A stretch of DNA of 64,000 bases, taken from the NCBI RefSeq assembly GCF_029227915.1, contig NC_079885.1, positions 13,219,001 through 13,283,000 of the forward strand, given 5' to 3'. Shown here in pieces: positions 62,129 to 64,000 of the stretch. Each line of letters opens with the position of its first letter. Within the stretch, counting starts at the first letter, position 1. The position numbers and the translations under genes were made by a program. Source of the stretch: Hydractinia symbiolongicarpus. Taxonomy: Eukaryota; Cnidaria; Hydrozoa; Anthoathecata; Hydractiniidae. The notes below the pieces were generated by a model. The model ran no database searches. It was not told the origin of the DNA and saw nothing but the letters and a program-made list of their open reading frames with translations.

Positions 62129-62153
62129 TTTTGTAGATCCAAGACCTACAAAA
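62129..62153 (-). terminator. Stem-loop after the E2 capsid gene
   Basis: Eight perfect pairs, ttttgtag / ctacaaaa, around nine bases. It is 18 bases beyond the capsid stop and four bases before the next start. Confidence 0.5.
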
Positions 62154-62170
62154 AAAACATTTTGATGCTC

Positions 62171-63449
62171 TTAATATTCTACTGAATGAAATCTACCATC
62201 CAGGATATTAACCTGACCATCTATTAAGAGATACACATAGCAGCGTATATCCCCAGTACCGTCGGCTTTCTTAGTCATGTGCAACGTTATACCGTCTGAC
62301 AATCGTTTTAATGGTCTACCGCTGCCGTGGATTTTATCATCCGGACTTGCTCTGAAATCGACAAACAGCGCATAACGCTCAGTCATGAACTGCCCAATGT
62401 TATATCCGAGTCGTGGCTAGTCGTGGGACGATAAAAGACGTTTTCCATGTGATCTTTCGGCAACATCGCGTGGCTATAGAGCTCGTTTGGTTCGCCCTCG
62501 ATAGTGACAGAGATTTTTTCAATTTTCGGATTATAAAAGAACTCGTTGGCACCGGCGTAAGCCTTCACTTTCCCCGGGTCTACGAACAACAGTAGGACGC
62601 CTTTAAGACTCTTAGCTGGAGTATCAATTTGCAAGTTGTAACCCGTGTCAGATTTTTTCAGGGTCACAGCCTTGCTGCGGAGGATCCTTTCATAGGGCAA
62701 CGCGAGACGGGAATACCTTGCGTCATTGCACTTGCCAGATCCTAATTTACAACCTTGTCAAATTCTATGCATATGTTGCTGATCTTGTAGGAGGAATTGG
62801 CTGCTTTGGCTGCCGTGATGCCAGACGCTGGGGTTCCGGCATCCTTTATAACGTCACCGTATGGCGCGAAATGCAGGATAAACTGCAGTCTATCATGAAG
62901 GCCATGTTGATAAAACGGGAGATCCCTCGTCAATGAGAACATCCCCCCGAGGGGAATACAGAACGTGTTGCCCTATGCCTCGGCTATGGCCTTCTCCTCG
63001 TTGTTCCCGACGTGATCACTGGCCTTGACCTGGAGGCTCCGAATCGTTCCATCGTTAGGATTGATACCCTGAAGGATCATGTTATTGTCCCTATCAAATT
63101 TTGAAATCCAAAGATCACGGTATACTGCAAGCACGTTGTAATCTTGTATGTTTTGTATTTCATTACCATTCAGCGTAACCCGTAAGCTCTGTACCAATGC
63201 TTTGCTGATATTTGATACGATCGTACGCTTGGTGTTTGTACCAGTCAGCTCAAGGTCGAACAGCAAGTTTATTGAGCCGGGGAAAATTACATTATTCTAT
63301 CCAAGGTTGGGGACGTCCACGTACAAATCTTCATTCTGGTTAACTGTGCTGGGTATGTGACTTATCTTCACCCTTTGCCTCTTGCCTTTCATGCCGAGCA
63401 TAATCTTGATTTCCTTGTATGGATTTAGCTTTCCGAATATGTTATCCAT
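62171..63449 (-). pseudogene. E2 putative major capsid protein, stops and frameshifts
   Basis: The start at 63,449 follows AATAAAct. Pieces in order: SHIPSTVNQNEDLYVDVPNL, LLFDLELTGTNTKRTIVSNI, VYRDLWISKFDRDNN, FSLTRDLPFYQHGLHDRLQF, RSKAVTLKKSDTGYNLQID, EGEPNELYSHAMLPKDH and RYALFVDFRASPDDKIHGSG. Three in-frame TAG stops (near 63,300, 62,970 and 62,740) and frameshifts near 62,705 and 62,390 break it. The length of about 425 codons equals the E1 copy. The jelly-roll assignment is inferred from family size, conservation and context. Confidence 0.62.
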
Positions 63450-63484
63450 AGTTTATTTATAGCAGTTTGGAGCTGAAATAAACT
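63450..63484. promoter_or_regulatory. E2 bidirectional start region, capsid / coiled-coil genes
   Basis: A 35-base gap between two divergent starts; AATAAA-ct precedes ATG on each strand (gaaataaactatg on plus; ataaataaactatg on minus). It corresponds to 24,553-24,584 of E1. Confidence 0.5.
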
Positions 63485-64000
63485 ATGGATAATCCAGGAT
63501 ATGACTTCACAGAAGAAACAGATATTCAAAACAAAGCCGAGGAGTTCAGCAGTGAGAGCGAGATCCTTCGACCAGAGGATATTCCTGATACAAGCACTAC
63601 GTCTGCAATACGACGTGTCTTCACTGACACAACGACTGCAAGGCATGAATTATTAACATCAAAAGTTGATAGCCTCTACGAAACTCTTAGTGGGGAGCTC
63701 GGTTAACCACTCGCTAGACATTATGATGATTTTGAAATGGATGGTAATAAGCTTACCTACGATGGTGTAGAGCTCACGAAACAAAATGTTGAGTTGAGAG
63801 CCATAGGAGCGATAAAAAAAGCCTTGGGCGCTGGTAGGTTGGAAGCCATGGGATTCGATCAATATTCGACACCCAACAAGGGTAGTAGGAAGATGGCGCA
63901 GGAACTGCTGAATAATATTGATACCATCAATGAAAAGGCTGATGACATCGAGATGCTGCCATTGCTCGAGAATGTTCTTGAAGAAACTAAGAGTCTGATG
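63485..64000 (+). pseudogene. E2 coiled-coil virion-protein candidate, partial
   Basis: The frame starts MDNPGYDFTEETDIQNKAEE, then KVDSLYETLSGELG, an in-frame TAA at about 63,704, and in the same frame ARHYDDFEMDGNKLTYDG and an IGAIKKALGAGRLEAMGFD segment. It aligns with the N-terminal part of the E1 gene at 24,552 (SFYKRLGKELG, ARHYDDFKIG, YDGKKLTIEDG). The gene continues beyond the window. Confidence 0.6.

Larger units (their letters stand above)
52440..64000. mobile_element. Polinton/Maverick-like element E2, partial (runs past the window)
   Basis: Polymerase, accessory genes, ATPase and BRO-like gene read rightward; integrase, a tail-anchored protein and the capsid protein read leftward; a coiled-coil gene leaves the window. 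The set matches E1, but the ATPase and BRO-like genes share the polymerase strand here, whereas in E1 they oppose it. Several genes (ATPase and small proteins) are still open. The right end is outside the window. Confidence 0.85.

Overview
The window looks like AT-rich nuclear DNA of an invertebrate animal. A cnidarian is my best guess, from the style and mix of transposons and from a host gene with many introns and GT/AG junctions. The taxon is inferred, not shown. Only one host gene is identified with confidence: NOB1, the PIN-domain endonuclease of 18S rRNA maturation. Its seven coding exons lie at 17,933-47,520 on the + strand and give a 409-residue reading frame with no stops. Almost everything else is mobile DNA in various states of decay.

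Layout. 1-9.9 kb: remains of a hAT transposase; a DIRS-like tyrosine-recombinase retrotransposon (about 2.3-9.3 kb) split by a 5'-truncated non-LTR retrotransposon (about 3.77-6.29 kb); a probable Tigger/pogo transposase tail. 9.9-17.9 kb: gene-poor, with low-complexity tracts, small inverted-repeat elements and one doubtful host exon. 17.9-47.5 kb: NOB1. Its second intron is 25,279 bp and holds a MITE, a nearly complete but broken Polinton/Maverick-like virus-like element (E1, about 19.3-37.1 kb), a second MITE, a Ginger/Gypsy-type integrase unit with an F-box-like segment and a Ulp1-like protease (38.4-40.6 kb), and a degraded copia-like fragment. 47.5-52.4 kb: palindromic and tandem repeats, two MITEs and a dead P-element/THAP9-like transposase. 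52.4-64.0 kb: a second Polinton-like element (E2), cut off by the end of the window.

E1 and E2 each encode a protein-primed family B DNA polymerase, a retroviral-type integrase, an FtsK/HerA-like packaging ATPase, a putative major capsid protein, a coiled-coil capsid-associated candidate, BRO-like proteins and several small membrane proteins. The capsid, ATPase, integrase and small-protein genes are close homologues. The polymerases have different N-terminal regions and the gene blocks are in different orders, which points to modular exchange. Both elements are dead. E2 decays mainly by in-frame stops plus a few frameshifts, while E1 has many frameshifts, a gene-fusing deletion and a MITE insertion.

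Two patterns shared by E1 and E2 stand out. AATAAA lies 0-6 bases before, or overlaps, most start codons, including both starts of the divergent capsid/coiled-coil pair. Short perfect or near-perfect stem-loops lie just after gene ends and between convergent genes. Together they suggest a virus-like transcription grammar with an A/T-rich start motif and hairpin-defined 3' ends.
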